Origin: Seison nebaliae | Lineage: Eukaryota; Rotifera; Pararotatoria; Seisonacea; Seisonidae | Reading direction: 5' to 3' | DNA: 64,000 nucleotides | NCBI GenBank assembly: GCA_023231475.1 | Contig: JALJEE010002473.1 | Location: 1-64,000, forward strand | Part shown: positions 34,601-47,472 of the stretch, one piece after another | Layout: the number at the start of each line of letters is the position of its first letter | Numbering within the stretch: position 1 is the stretch's first letter | Notes under the pieces: generated by a model | What the model was told of the DNA's origin: nothing | Seen by the model: the letters and a program-made list of their open reading frames with translations, nothing else | Database searches by the model: none | Translations under genes and position numbers: made by a program

Positions 34601-36934
34601 ACCCGATTTTTTATCTTTTCTACTTACAACATATCGATTCTTTCCGTTGACATTTATTCCAAATGTGGAATCTTTAACGAATCGATCTTTATTTCCATCA
34701 ACTTCTGATTGATGAGTTCCTTGTGGCATTGTGAAAGAGTATTCGATTGTTACATGATTGTCTGGTTGATATGAAACGATCTAGAGAAAAGTCAAAAATT
34801 AATAATTTTATATTCAAAAATGTTAACTCTTATAAACAACGTTTCATTTAAAGGCCCCTCACTGGTAATCAGTTCATTGCTATTGATTTTTGAACCAAGA
34901 TATTGTCTCCTCCAATACATAAATTCGGAACCAGCACCTTCAAATTTCTTACTGAGGGATATCTGATAATTTTCATTTAACAGATTTGGATTAGAATTTG
35001 TTCCTAGTGCTACAAAAGTATATTATATGCAAATTATTAATAAATAATAGATTCAAACCGAGATAAATATGTCTTTTCGATTGAAGTTCTTCAACTTTAA
35101 TTTTCCTTGCACCTGGTGGTATTTTGAAGATGGTCGTATAAGATGGTTTCAGAACTTTCCTAATATTTTTAATGAACGTCAAAAAAATAATAAGAGAAGA
35201 ATAGAAACACTGTTGCGATTCCTTTGAATAACTGACATGTTGATTCTTTTCCTTCACAAATTCCACAAACATCAAATTGTTTAAGTGGTGACCGAAGAGC
35301 ATTATCGAGATTTCCGTCGCATCCAACATCCTTTTGGTTTTGTGAAATAGAAAGAAAATTTGTCATTTATTTTTATGAGAATCTCTAACTCTGCATCGTC
35401 CATTAATACAGACACCGTTTAATCTGTCATTTGATGGCCGACATTTTGTTCCGTCAGGTAATTGTCCATAATTGAAAAATTCTCTACCAGCCTTCGTCCG
35501 ACAATACAGACTACATTGTTGAGTTACTGGAAAAAGAAGTAAAAAAGTATGATAATTGATTTGAAGAACGAAAAAATTAACCATCCAAATAAGCAGTAAC
35601 ATCACCTTCAGGAAATTGCCCAGTTGCATTTCTCTTACATAATTCGGTGCGATAATCATCAAACACTTTATGTGGACAATACTATTTCGAAGAATGGAAA
35701 TTTATGAAACAAACTAAAGTAAAAGAACTTCTGGATGACATAATTTAAATTGAGAATCCCCAATAGATTTTTCTGGTTTACAGTAATGTTTTGAGACAAT
35801 TGACGTTCGTTTATCTCTTGAAAAATATTTCAATTGACGAGCAGATAACGGCATGTCGATATTCTTTAGAGTTTCGTTCGAACTCCTTCGAAATCGTCTA
35901 CTGATAAATCGGATAAAATTATTCGAAAAAAAAGTAATAAAAACTGACTTTCTATAAGGCATATTATAACTGCGATATGACGATGGTCGACGAAAGTTAT
36001 TTTTGGGATACACAGAACTTCAAGTGGATTAAGGTATACGTTAATAAAAATAGAAAATATTTAACTCTATAAGTTTCCGTATGCAATGTCTTGTTCTTTT
36101 TGAAATAAGTTGACGACATGTTTTTGGACAGTGACTCCATTCGGTCCATTCAGACCATTCGAATTCCTGAAATTAAAATAATGAAAAATTTTTAGGTCAA
36201 CTTATTTTTGATAATGGAAACTTTCCATCGATAATAATAAATAATGTTTTTGAAAAAGAAAAATATTTTCAGCTAAAACTTACTATAGCAACTTTGGGGT
36301 ACTGATAATTTAATTTATAGTTTAAATGATTCGTTGGCAAAGTAGGATGGAACATATCGTAATAATCACCATAATAATTGGGAATAGATGGATGATGGAC
36401 AATTGGTTGTTGTCGATGTCGTTGTGGTGATTGTAGACGAGAGTATCCATATTGCGGTTGTTTTTCATAGTTTGCGGGTACTTGTGATTGCCATACATGG
36501 TCATTATGATCATACTTCTGATAGAATGGGATAACTGGTGGATGTGAATAGAATGTTGGTAAAAATAGTTTCCTCTTAATTGTTCTCCCATTAAAATTAC
36601 TATCATCATTTTGTAATAAATATAATTTAGATGGTTCCAATGACGGTTTCGATAGAACACCAGATTGAACAACAGATTTATTATGTTTTATGACTGGTGT
36701 GAAATATGTTGTAGAATTGATAATTTTTCCTTTATTGACATGATTGATGGCATTGGTGAACGAATGATATTCTCGGGGTAATCGAAAATTTCTTCGAGAA
36801 CGTTCCAATGTTCGTTTTATTGATGCAAAAGGACGATGAGTGTCAAACCACAATTTTTTGTTTCTCGATGATTTCATAAACGAACATAATTGAAATAGTT
36901 GCCATAGCAACGCCAAAAAAATTAATATCCTCAT
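31635..36934 (-). CDS. Secreted ADAMTS-like protein (punctin/ADAMTSL type), gene 1
   Basis: Eighteen exons give 1420 aa from the nearest first exon: 36934-36284, 36166-36066, 36017-35949, 35900-35729, 35681-35582, 35526-35390, 35330-35209, 35159-35059, 35009-34828, 34780-34370, 34193-33932, 33887-33755, 33710-33381, 33331-33208, 33157-32807, 32759-32385, 32337-31942, 31880-31635. A signal peptide and a polar first exon lead to TSP1 (FEWSEWTEWSHCPKTC), the cysteine-rich domain (QLPDGTKCRP...GVCINGRC), VGCDG...DVCGICEG, the spacer (FKIPPGARKIKVEE) and about five more TSP1 repeats (CSKECGKG, CSNTCGEG, CSVTCGKG, CSNNCGKG, CKAKSC), then an acidic tail. No protease domain. Related to C. elegans MADD-4, which places synaptic receptors and guides muscle arms. 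Exon 3's acceptor (TTGAAG) is weak. Two other first exons lie upstream. Confidence 0.85.
36898..36911. promoter_or_regulatory. X-box-matching sequence inside a signal-peptide exon
   Basis: GTTGCCATAGCAAC fits RYYNYYATRRNRAC at every position. It overlaps codons for the signal peptide of the ADAMTS-like gene 1 proximal first exon, so the match may be coding coincidence. Confidence 0.3.
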
Positions 36935-37709
36935 AATATTGAGGTAATCTTAAAAGAAAATGGTATCGTAAACGATGTTTGCTTTGACTAAAAAATGAAG
37001 AATAACTGATAAAAAATAGGAATGTGGAGAAAGGAAAGTGAATACTTAAGAGAAATTGATATATCGATAAATTTCGTGAAAAAAACTATTAAGAGGAGAA
37101 TGAATAAGACGAATAATAGTAAAAGTCTGACAAGAGTTAAGTTTTTAAATCAAAATATTTTCACCTACTTAAATAGTGTTTCTCTTAGAGACAATTAGTT
37201 TAATGATAACGGGTCGAAAACTTGAGTTAACAATCGATTATTGAAGCGATGAGAAAAGAATATGCGAGAACGATGATTCAATGAATGGTGGAAGTGAAGG
37301 TTGGATCATATAGATAATTACGACATAACTTAATATAATTGAATAAAGGAAATATTTAGGAGAAGAAGAAAAACATCTTTTCTCCATTGCTCAACATCTA
37401 ATTGATATCGGGTTTATCCTTATTGATCATCGTCATTCGTTTCATCACTAATAAATTTTCGACTATTTTTTCCGATTCGATATCAATGAACTATATTTCT
37501 TCTTTCCTAATCAATTTCCTTAATACCAATATGATAATCGTTCTTCATTTTAGCGTCCTATTCCTTTCTACTCATTATATGCGGTTAATAAGGAAAATTA
37601 GTTTAGGATAAACTCTAGAAAGAACTTTAAACGAAAGTAATTGCCGAAGAAACAGTTGAGAATGATAACGAAATCAATTTTTGATCATATGAAAAATAAA
37701 TGACGTAAC
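36935..37709. other. Non-coding between alternative first exons
   Basis: No exon supported; expected to hold the proximal promoter of ADAMTS-like gene 1. Confidence 0.4.
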
Positions 37710-37949
37710 TCGAAATATTCTTTTTATTCGATTACTTCTTTCCCATTTCCTTCGTTCAAATTTATTGATTGTTCGATTCAACTTGAAACTAGATGCCATC
37801 CGTCGAATCGGTTTAATGATCTTTGTAACAATTATCGGCCGTTTACGATGACGATTAGCATCGAAATTAAGAACCATCTTCGACATATTGTCATCATATG
37901 CAACATTGCTTGTGATTAATTGGAGGTAGATAATTATCAAATATTTCAT
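37710..37949 (-). CDS. Alternative first exon of ADAMTS-like gene 1 (middle)
   Basis: ATG at 37949 opens 80 codons ending at CGA|GTTACG, a phase-0 donor compatible with the exon at 36166. The start MKYLIIIYLQLITSNVAY is a good signal peptide; the rest is short and very basic (RHRKRPIIVTKIIKPIRR). No domain of its own. Alternatively a small secreted peptide gene reading on to a stop at 37674. Confidence 0.5.
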
Positions 37950-39481
37950 TCTCGTTTTATTATGAAAATTTTTCTATTTCCGTTCAGATACGTCCACAAT
38001 ATTTCTTCTATATCATTATAAGCAGTTCAATCTGATATGAAATCAATTGATATATCTCAAGTAATACAATACGAATTCTGATAAGAAGAAGATTTGATAA
38101 AGAAGAAAACTTAAAGAATTTCATTATTCAACACTTCACATCAGACGATAAGCAAATTTTATAATATTCCATTCCCAAAAATATGGAATGACCCCAATTC
38201 AATTGACAATTGTAATATGATCCTTAACTATATGTCATTAGATAATAATAACAAAATGTTGAATTTTAATTCATTTACACAACTCAAAATGAAAAAAAAA
38301 ACTTCTCGAAAATTTCTCATGATGTTTTCTTTCTTCCTATTAATCGATCGTTATCGATTAACTTCACAATACTAATCCGAAAGTAGAAAAGAGGAGGAGA
38401 GATAAATAAGAATAGAAAAAATAAAGTGCGAAGTGATCCTGAAAAAAATGAAAAAAATCATGTCGAAAGAAATTAATTTGGATAAATTGAAAGTTTGATG
38501 GTAATAGTAAATATTTGCAATAGGGAAATATATTTGTGAGTTTAATCAAAAGGAAGAAGGATTCTATCAATTGCTATCTTTGTAGGATATCGTAACGACG
38601 TAGGATATTATCGTTAGAAGTTACATCAGTTTATATCGACATGATTATATGTGAATATAAAACTGCAAATTTTCATTATAATTCTCTTAACACTTTTAAT
38701 AATTTTACTATCTGTTTCTTCCCCTCTTAAATCATCCACCTTAAGAATGTAAAGGAAGATCAAGTATATTTGATGAGTAATAACTATACTCATTTAGTCG
38801 ACTGATTAGTTTGAGCTTTCATCAAAACTTGAAGTTGAGGTAGAAATAACATTCTTATAACTACAACGTCGTTTCAGTACTACGCATGAGAGACAAAAGA
38901 AGAAGAATGAACTCAAATTTAACTTTATTCCAAGGTTCTTCATCAACCATGTTACATAGCGCTACAATTGGAAATAATCTATCGATAATGAATAGAAAAG
39001 AAAAGGCGGTTAGTAGATGCTCTCCTATGTATGATAATTATTTATCATATGTGCCACCATATTCTGATGTGTAATAGTGTTTCATCTTCAACAATTTCTT
39101 CACAAAAAATGTTATTGTTTCGAATAATAGAAATTTGTAAAATGCGTTTCCACGGCTCTCTTGTTACGGCAAACGACAACATTTACCAGTTACTATATCA
39201 AGTACATGATGGAAGTAAAAAAGTTTATAGTAATTCAAATGTACAAATAATAATTTGATGAAAGTATATGTCATTTGCCATTAAATAATCATAATTATCT
39301 GAAAAATTACAATTCTCTTCTGTTCCACTAACTACTGTTAATCCATTTGAATAAAATATTATAAATTCTAATTTGGACAGTCTTTTTTTAATCTTTTGTG
39401 TTTTTATAATTCCAACGAATTGGGAAATTTTTTTAGATGTTATCCAAATTAAGGAGATTAGAACGAAAAAAATTGAATAAC
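37950..39481. other. Intron or promoter region of ADAMTS-like gene 1
   Basis: Contains coding-like plus-strand stretches at 38886-39074 and about 39120-39258 (for example RFHGSLVTANDNIYQLLYQ), for which I could not find a frame-preserving splice. They may be a nested small gene. Confidence 0.3.
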
Positions 39482-40144
39482 TTCTCTTCGCATGATTGAT
39501 TCAGAATAGTCACCAGGAATTTTACCTGCAGCCTTATTACTATGACGATGATGATATGCATCGAACTGCCGTTGATATTGAACACGATATCTTCTCAAAT
39601 CTTCCAGTTTCTTCAATGCGTTTTCCCGTCCTTTCTTTAGCTCTTCTTCTCGTTGTTTTTTTAGTTGCTGTTCTCGCCGTTTCTTCAATTCTTCTTGCCG
39701 AAGTTTGTTATAATAATCGACATATGACACGTAGTCTTTATTTCCATATTGTCTTGAGGATCTAGGAGAATTTGTATTATTGATCTGTTGTTTTTCATAT
39801 CTGATCACTTTTCTTCTATTTTTACGTTGAAATATATCGAAATCATCAAATTTTATGACATGTGGTAATGATGTTGTTGATGATGATGATGAGGAGGAGG
39901 AGGAAGATGAAGTGGTGATGATTGGTAAGTTATATTGTTTATCATTCCTTCTTATCGGGTACAATCGATATTGTGCAAATGGACGGTGTTTCTTCCGTCG
40001 TAGATACTGTTTAACAGAAAATACTAAATTTTTTGAATCAATCGGATCATATAATTTAGTTGGACGATATAATTTTTCATTGTTATTGATACGTTCTTGT
40101 AAGGTGATTGTGAGATAGAAAAGAATGAAAATGAATTTAAACAT
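39482..40144 (-). CDS. Alternative first exon of ADAMTS-like gene 1 (distal)
   Basis: ATG at 40144 opens 221 codons ending at GAA|GTTATT, a phase-0 donor that fits the 36166 exon. It begins with a signal peptide (MFKFIFILFYLTITLQ), then a basic region, a poly-Ser run (12 Ser), and a Lys/Arg/Glu-rich helix-like stretch (RQEELKKRREQQLKKQREEE). Like the proximal exon (36934) it is long, polar and rich in basic residues. If not spliced it would end at 39458 as a 228-aa secreted protein. Confidence 0.5.
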
Positions 40145-41163
40145 TTTTTAAATCCTCTCTCACTGTCTGATAGGAAAGACAAGAATAAAGAAATCAATCA
40201 TGAAAATGGGACTAGTGGGGAGAAAAAGTGATTTATAAACAATAAAATATTCTTTCTAAAATACTATTATTCTAATAACTGTTAAAGAGAAATTATTACT
40301 TCTTAACTCTACAATATTTGCTATTTGGCAAATACAGGAAGTAATTTCGCAGTTCAATTAAAACTATTAGTCCTTACATAACTTCTGATTTGAGGACAGG
40401 TACTAAGGAATCTCGAATAATATCAATTCATTCAACGACAATCTCTCAAAGATTATTCAATACTATCTCCTTTCTATTCAAACATTCTCAACGAAAATAA
40501 CTCGAAAAATTATACAAGTTCACTCGTTGAGTTACTCAACAATTTGAGTTGAAAATCGAGGAAGGAATCAAGAAATAAGGATTAAATGAGATCGAGGTTA
40601 AAGTGATGGTTTAAATGACAAAATAATTTCGTGTATTTACGATTATTTGAATAAATTGTACTTTTTTCTAAAACAAGAAAATGGTTTTACTTAAGTTTCT
40701 AATGAGAACCATTCACGATATTTCATAATATTAGCAACTAACGACCTAACAAAAGATTTGTTATATTGTTTCTTCTCTTTAAAAAAAAAGAGTTCAAAAA
40801 TAATTGAAAGAATACTGGAAGAAGTATTAGTAGCAAGACTCTAAAAAAAATAGTAAAAGGAACTGAAAGAATGTTAAAATAAACTTCCTTAGCAGTCCGA
40901 ATTTTTCAACATAGTTTTTTCTCTCGTTCAATTTCATAGATGTATGTACCCATTACAGTTTCTAGTAAATGATAGTTGAGTTGGAAATAAAATATATATT
41001 CTGATTCCATGGGAGTTGGAATAATTTCGGATGGAATATCGTTCCAATATTCGTTGGGTGAGAAAGAATGACGATGTAATATTGACGTAAATGAATAGAA
41101 ATCTTTAGCATCTTATTGTTGGAATAGAGTATCGGATGTCAACATTTTTATTCGATTTGATGG

Positions 41164-41195
<32 letters not shown>

Positions 41196-42343
41196 ATAAT
41201 TCATTCGATTTGTCTCTAAACGCTAAACATCATTATTATCATCATCAATCGAGAAGAGAAAAAGAGAATTGAAATGAGTATTGGAAAAGAAGAATAGATG
41301 AAACGCAATATGGTTAATATCGTGCCAATTAATTAATAATAAGAGGAAGAACTGACGATAATTCTTTAGAGTACTCATGGTAATGACGATGATATGGACA
41401 ACATGTAAATGAGAGAAGACGTCAAAAATGATAATAATTTCAAATTAGATCGACTGAAACTTCCTTCTCCTTTAATATTTATATGATCTCTAAATATACA
41501 CATTCTTTCTCCTCCAATGTTCTTTATTATTATAGTTTATGATTCACGTATAGATTAGTAGTTAAGGAATATCATTATGGTTGATGATGGAATGAAATTA
41601 AAAGTTTAATGAAAAATAGAATTAGAAATTATTAGATCATTACAAATTCATTATGTCAGGTGAATGGAACAAACAAATAGAGACTAAACTTGTCATTGAA
41701 ATAACGATTGTTCGATATATCAAACAATTTTCTGAATAATTTCTTCTTCTAAATGTATTGATCGAGCAAAATCAATGTCAAACATTAATGAAATCAATCG
41801 TAGTCTATGATAATAATTACAATTTAATATCTAAAGCCTCCGCAACCATCACACACACATTGATACAATCAAATATCGAACAAATCTCATTTACAATTTC
41901 CAACATATACAAGTTTTAGTATACCTAAATAGTTGAACTTTTCTAATAGAACTTTCATTCAATTACAATCGATTGTAGTTTCCTTCTCCCTCTACGGTAA
42001 AATTAGCAAAATTCCCAAAAAAAATCAAGGATTTTCATAGTGAAAGATGAACATTTTGTGGTTTTTCTATTTATTTCATAGATTTCTTCCATTTATTTCG
42101 AGAAGAAATAACAATCATTCTTAATATGTTCTTGTCAGGTGTTGTTTCTTATTTTTTTAACATGTTCCAATTAAACTATTAATGATTTGTCTTTTGACGT
42201 TTTTCGGGGAAAGTGAAGGAAAGTTGAAATATTTTGATTATATTTTTCAGAATAGAATACATCAGAATTCAAGAGAACTTTAAAAAATATGTAAAATAAT
42301 GATTTTTGAATAAATTAATCAAAGTCGTTTCCAAGTTGTATTA
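40145..42343. other. Intergenic with GAT microsatellite
   Basis: No gene supported. Expected to hold the distal promoter of ADAMTS-like gene 1 and the 3' region of the cotransporter gene. Confidence 0.4.
41164..41194. repeat. (GAT)n microsatellite
   Basis: About ten tandem GAT triplets in non-coding sequence; a second shorter GAT/TCA-rich patch follows near 41230. Confidence 0.9.
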
Positions 42344-45300
42344 TTAACTAAAAATTGTTACCACTTCTTTACCGGAACCTCTAATTACTAATAATCGGTC
42401 AAGTTTCTGTGTTAATGCTTCACAATATTCCATATCTATTCACAGAAAAGTTATGAGGGAAATTTAAAATGAAAGTAAATGTAACATCTATAATCAGCGG
42501 CAGAATTCAAAAATTTCGGGGGTGACGGTAAATTGATGATAACGAGTTGTGCATCTTGTGAATTCTTAACGATCGTCTCATTCAATTTGACGGCGGTGTG
42601 CATTTTTCGAACGATTGCATTGCTGAAAAAAGATATTAATATTAAAACGAAAATTATGATGAATAAAAAGTGGAACTCTTTATGGAACATTTGGGTGAAT
42701 TTTGCGGCGACAGCTGGTGTAAATGTATATTGATTAAGATTATTTAAATCGATATCTTCAATGTTTGCTGCAATTGGTGGCTCTGGTTGTTTTTCCATTC
42801 CAACATTATGGGCATTATCGATAATTTGTTGTGGCTAAAAAAAAGAAGAAATTAAATTTGAATTTTCTATGAAGGAAATGTTATTAACATCCATTTGTTT
42901 GAAGGATTTGATGAGTTCTCTTCGTTGTTCCATTTTCATTGTTCTCTCATAAGTGTATGCAGAAATACTTTGATCAACCATTTCGACAACTTCTACTTCC
43001 GCTTTAATTCGGAGATAATACAAATATCGTTCCAAATCGATTTTCATTTGAACTGAATTATCGACAACTTGAGCAACAGCAAAGACACGTAACGCACAAT
43101 TTTCCCATGTTCGATGTTTCTTTAAGAGAAACGTTAACAATAACAATAAACCACCATCATGAATAATCCACCAGATGTCCATCGTCCCTTTTAATCGGTC
43201 AGTTTTTTCTGGAAAATTATCGAGACCTTTCGTTACAATCAATGCTCGATGACTCACTTCACAAGCACGAACAAAATGGAGAAATAATTCACCTGATGCA
43301 TCCATATCACCCCAATGTTGTCGCCATTGTTTTGGCCAATCGATAACAATTGTATTAGCTCTCAATCCACCAATTCCATTCGTTTGAATTATTGAAGATA
43401 TTCCTTCTTTAATATGAGGCGTTACAACGACATCAGTGAAACCTTTGACATTGATATTTCCCATATTATCTCTTAACGATCTTTTCATCACCTCCACGTC
43501 AGGATAACGCTTTAAATAATCACCTTCTAATAAACTACAGGCGATGGTCAATCCTTTACCGGTTTTCAACATGTGAGCTAAATGAAATAATTTCTCATGT
43601 GTCACTTGCAAATCGGGTGATGGAGATGCAAATAACAATAATTGTGGTCTCCAACTTCTAACATTTGTTATCTCTTTATCCGACAATCTCAATAATGCAG
43701 CAATTGCACCTTTCAAATTCAATCCACGAACACCAACTCCCCATTCATTTTCTGCTCCTTTATATTCGATATATTTATAAAGAACAACAGCTATCGCTAC
43801 AGCAACCAATGCATAATACCAATTACATAGAAACATAATAACGATACATAATAACATTCCGATAATTGATAATGTCCAATGATAATATTTAAATCGAGGA
43901 CGCCAATTCGGTTCTTGTGTAATCGTTTGAATGGCGCAAGTGGCATTGATACACAAATAACACATCAAGAAGAATATTGATACAATTGGAGTTAAATTAT
44001 CAATATTGGCGATCAATATACCGAATTCAGCTATTACTGTTGTTATCAGAATGGCCCTGATCGGTTCACCACGTTTTGTTACAGGTTTGAAAAATTTCAA
44101 AACAGGAATTATATCATCTTTGGCGACAGCGTTCAATAAACGATTTGCACTTGCCAATGATTGCAATCCAGCTCCAACGGTAGACAAGAATGCTCCAATG
44201 AGAAAGACCCAATAATGTGGCCATGATAATTTTGCCGCTGTCATCGCTTTCCCAATACTATCACCAAATTTATCTCTTAAAAGATATTCGTCAATCGTCG
44301 CACCAAACAATATGAAACATAAAATATAAACGACTGTTGTTGTTAGTTGGGCGGCTAATGTGCCAATTGGTATACTACCAGCGGCATCCTTCAAATCACC
44401 AGAACGATTAGAACCGGCCATTACACCGGTAACAGCAGGAAATAAAATTCCTATTAAGAATATCCATGATGTATGATCTTGTGATACCACTTCACCACGA
44501 CCATCAAAATCACCATCTTTCTCTGGTAACACTTCTCCTTTCTTCATATATTTCTTCCACAAATTCGATTCAATCACTTTCTTCTTGTAACCAGGAAATG
44601 CTGGAACATATCGAACTTTCGATACTAAATCATTTATTAATGTTGCTCGATCTTCAATCTGTTGTTCCTTCTTCGTTACATCACTTAATTGTTCACTAAG
44701 CACTTCCGCTTCCGCAATAAAATTCGAAATATTTTTGATATTTTTCGTGTATAAATCATAAATTGGACAAATGAATTGTTCTTCACCATTGGTGCTATTA
44801 CAAAATTGTTCGCCCGTACAGTATGCCGTTCCGTTAACGGTGAAGACGTTGGATCTCATTAATCGATTTCCATACAAACAAATACGATCGGATGGTGGTG
44901 AAAATATGGTTTTAATGAAACCGGCAAATAAACAAAGAATTGCGAATAATACGCAAACTAATGCAACTAATCCAACTTTTGAAACGAATTTTATACCGAA
45001 TAATGTACAAACTAACACAATTACCAATAAAATCGTTCCATAAACACGATAATTATTAAATGCGTTCGACATCACTTCTACGTCTCCAAACAATGACAAT
45101 TTGGGCGAAATATATTTCAATAAAATTTCCACTGCACCAACCAAATATTGAGCACATCCAACTGTATTTCCGAGCCAGAATAAAACGCCGATTGCCCCAC
45201 CAATCTCAGGACCGAGACTTCTCGATATCATAAAATATGGTCCACCACCAGAAACGATTCCATTTGTAGCAATGGCACTAAGTGAAATAGCCGTTAAGAA

Positions 45301-46065
45301 TGTACAAGATGCACAAGTGAAAATGAGTGCTAATGTCTCCAATAATCCCGCATGTCCCACAATCCACGAGAAACGAATAAATAATAAAACTCCAAAAATA
45401 TTCTGACAACATGGCAAGTAGACGCCTAACATTGTGCCTAAATTTGCTGATTTTCTACTACCTTTTGACTTCTCTGCATCTTCTTCCGTTCCAGCACTTC
45501 CATGTGTCGAATCCACTTTCTCATGTTCGGAACTTGGCATGACACTCGAATAATTTTTCATATTCTCCAGAAACTTCGAAAGACCTTTCTTCTCGAAAAT
45601 TGGTAGATCATTTTCCACATGTGCTTCATGTTGAACTTGAATTGATTTGGGTATTAAATTCTGTCGTTCAGTATCAACCAATATCGGTTTCTTATCATCC
45701 ACATTCTCTTCATGATTCTCCCGTGGTTCATAATGTATCGGTGATTTCTCCGTCGGTTGAACAAGAAAACGGACTGATGACTTTGTTTCAGGTTTTCCGG
45801 CAGAAGTTACATCACTGACATCTGGTGATTTTGGTACTCCAACTGTCGATACAACAAATCGACTAACTGGTTCAGTATCAATTTCTGTTTTCTTTTCATC
45901 TTCTTTCACTTCACTCACTTTATTCTCTCCCACTTCTTTCCCATCTTCTTTCTTATTGTTATTGTTATTGTTATTCTGATTATCGTTCTGATCATTTTCT
46001 TGAACAATAACTAAATCATCACTTGTTTCTGTTGATTTATCATCATTATTCTCATCATTGTTCAT
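42344..46065 (-). CDS. kcc: K-Cl cotransporter (SLC12 family, KCC)
   Basis: Electroneutral K+/Cl- symporter that sets cell volume and neuronal chloride. Exons 46065-42889, 42834-42677, 42622-42486 and 42435-42344 give 1187 aa. After a polar, Glu/Asn-rich N-terminus come [26 protein letters not shown], the glycine-rich [24 protein letters not shown], a large extracellular loop with Cys residues, and the remaining membrane helices. The C-terminal domain ends with [29 protein letters not shown] and [14 protein letters not shown], the KCC hallmark end. The CC-rich extracellular loop and this end place it with KCC rather than NKCC. A 3.2-kb first exon is followed by three short introns. A splice acceptor (TCTAG) lies just before the ATG and is in frame, so an upstream coding exon is possible. 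Confidence 0.95.
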
Positions 46066-46077
46066 AGTGTTGGAAGA

Positions 46078-47091
46078 CTAGAGAAAGGAAGAAGAAATTT
46101 ATGAAAATAGAATAGTTTATAATAAATATTCAAATAAATTCTCTTATTGTGTCCATTTAGCAAATAGGAATCGTATTCAAATATACTTATATGAATAGGA
46201 GGAGAATTTAAAATAAACAAAACACATGTTATTACGAATAGAGAGAAAAAGGCGGAAAATACAAGTAGTATTGTTCGATAAGGTCCATGAGCACGTTAAA
46301 ATGTGTGAACGAAAATCTCATTATTCTCTTGTTAACGGAATTAGTTTTCTTCACTGCAAACACCAATTACACCGTTCAACTATTACAATGTCGTCGAATC
46401 TTTCATTCCCATACAAAATTCATCTTTTTTCCTCATATATTTCATTTACCAGTTGAAATAGAAAGCCCACGATCTCATTTCGATGAAAATAAACAAAGAA
46501 ATTGTAGTATTTGATTAATATTTCGTACGAAATTCGTACAATTCGTCCATTTTCTTCGTATGATCCAGATTATTTCAATTATCCTCTTCTAAAATCTCCC
46601 CCACTACTATCCATCATATTTGTATTATTAAACAAATGCACACTTAATACAACACATATACATATAACTTGTTTATTTCGGTCATTGTACAAAAATTATC
46701 CATATATATTCCTTGTCTCATGTCAATAATTCCATGAGAGATATATAAATTTTTTATGAATATTATTTCATATAATTACATCCAATTATCCATTACATGT
46801 GTGAGATAAAGTTTATAATTTATAGATGGAAGAAAGACACCAGAAATGAAAAAATTCAAAATTTTCTTCAACTTCATTTTGTACATGTTCCTATTGAAAT
46901 TCATATGAATTTCTTTCGATTTCGAATAAAAAAAAAGTCAAATATTTAATGAATTAACTGAATAATAATATAAAATTAATTAAACAATTAATTAATCGAT
47001 TATTCCAATTGAATAAGATAATTTAATCAGTGGAGAAAAAAGGGGGAAAAATAAATAAATTGAATTAGAAGAAGTAAAAGGTGAAACTAAC
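46078..47091 (-). other. Candidate 5' intron of the cotransporter gene
   Basis: Bounded by GTTAGT at 47091 and TCTAG ending at 46078 on the minus strand. At 1014 nt it is twenty times the usual intron here, so it may hold control elements or a second promoter. Confidence 0.4.
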
Positions 47092-47472
47092 TGGTTGGAT
47101 ATGACGTTTCAAAATGCTTTTCAAATTAGCAATCGACGACCTTCTTTTTCGTATATTTGTCAATATAATTTTATTATCATCATTCGATGTTGGTTTTGTA
47201 TAAGATTTACTATTATAATTGTTATTCGGATATTGTGTTCTTGGATGGACATCAATATTTTGATACTCGTCAATTATTTTTAAATTTTTATCTATTTCAT
47301 TTCTCTTTAATGATCTTCTTTTTCCAATTGAGTTCTTCTTCATATTTTCAACAGAATTCTTTCTTTCAGTCAATTTTTCATTATTTATTGATGAGTCTAT
47401 AAAGGGTATTGGTGAGTCATTGAAACAAAGTCGAAATTGTCCAGTTGATAAACTATTAAATTTTTTATCCAT
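47092..47472 (-). CDS. Candidate upstream coding exon of the K-Cl cotransporter
   Basis: ATG-initiated, 127 codons, ending at CCA|GTTAGT, a phase-0 donor. Joining it to the acceptor at 46077 adds four codons (SSNT) and enters the cotransporter frame without a stop, giving a longer N-terminus. The segment is polar, with several KRR/KKR-type basic clusters and Ser residues that could be phosphorylated (GKRRSLKR, RKRRSSIANL). Otherwise it would be a separate 135-aa protein. Known KCC genes use alternative first exons that alter regulatory N-termini. Confidence 0.5.

Noticed and set aside
37402-37611. 69-aa hydrophobic plus-strand ORF
   Set aside because: Lies between alternative first exons of a minus-strand gene, has no signal of its own and looks like AT-rich chance.
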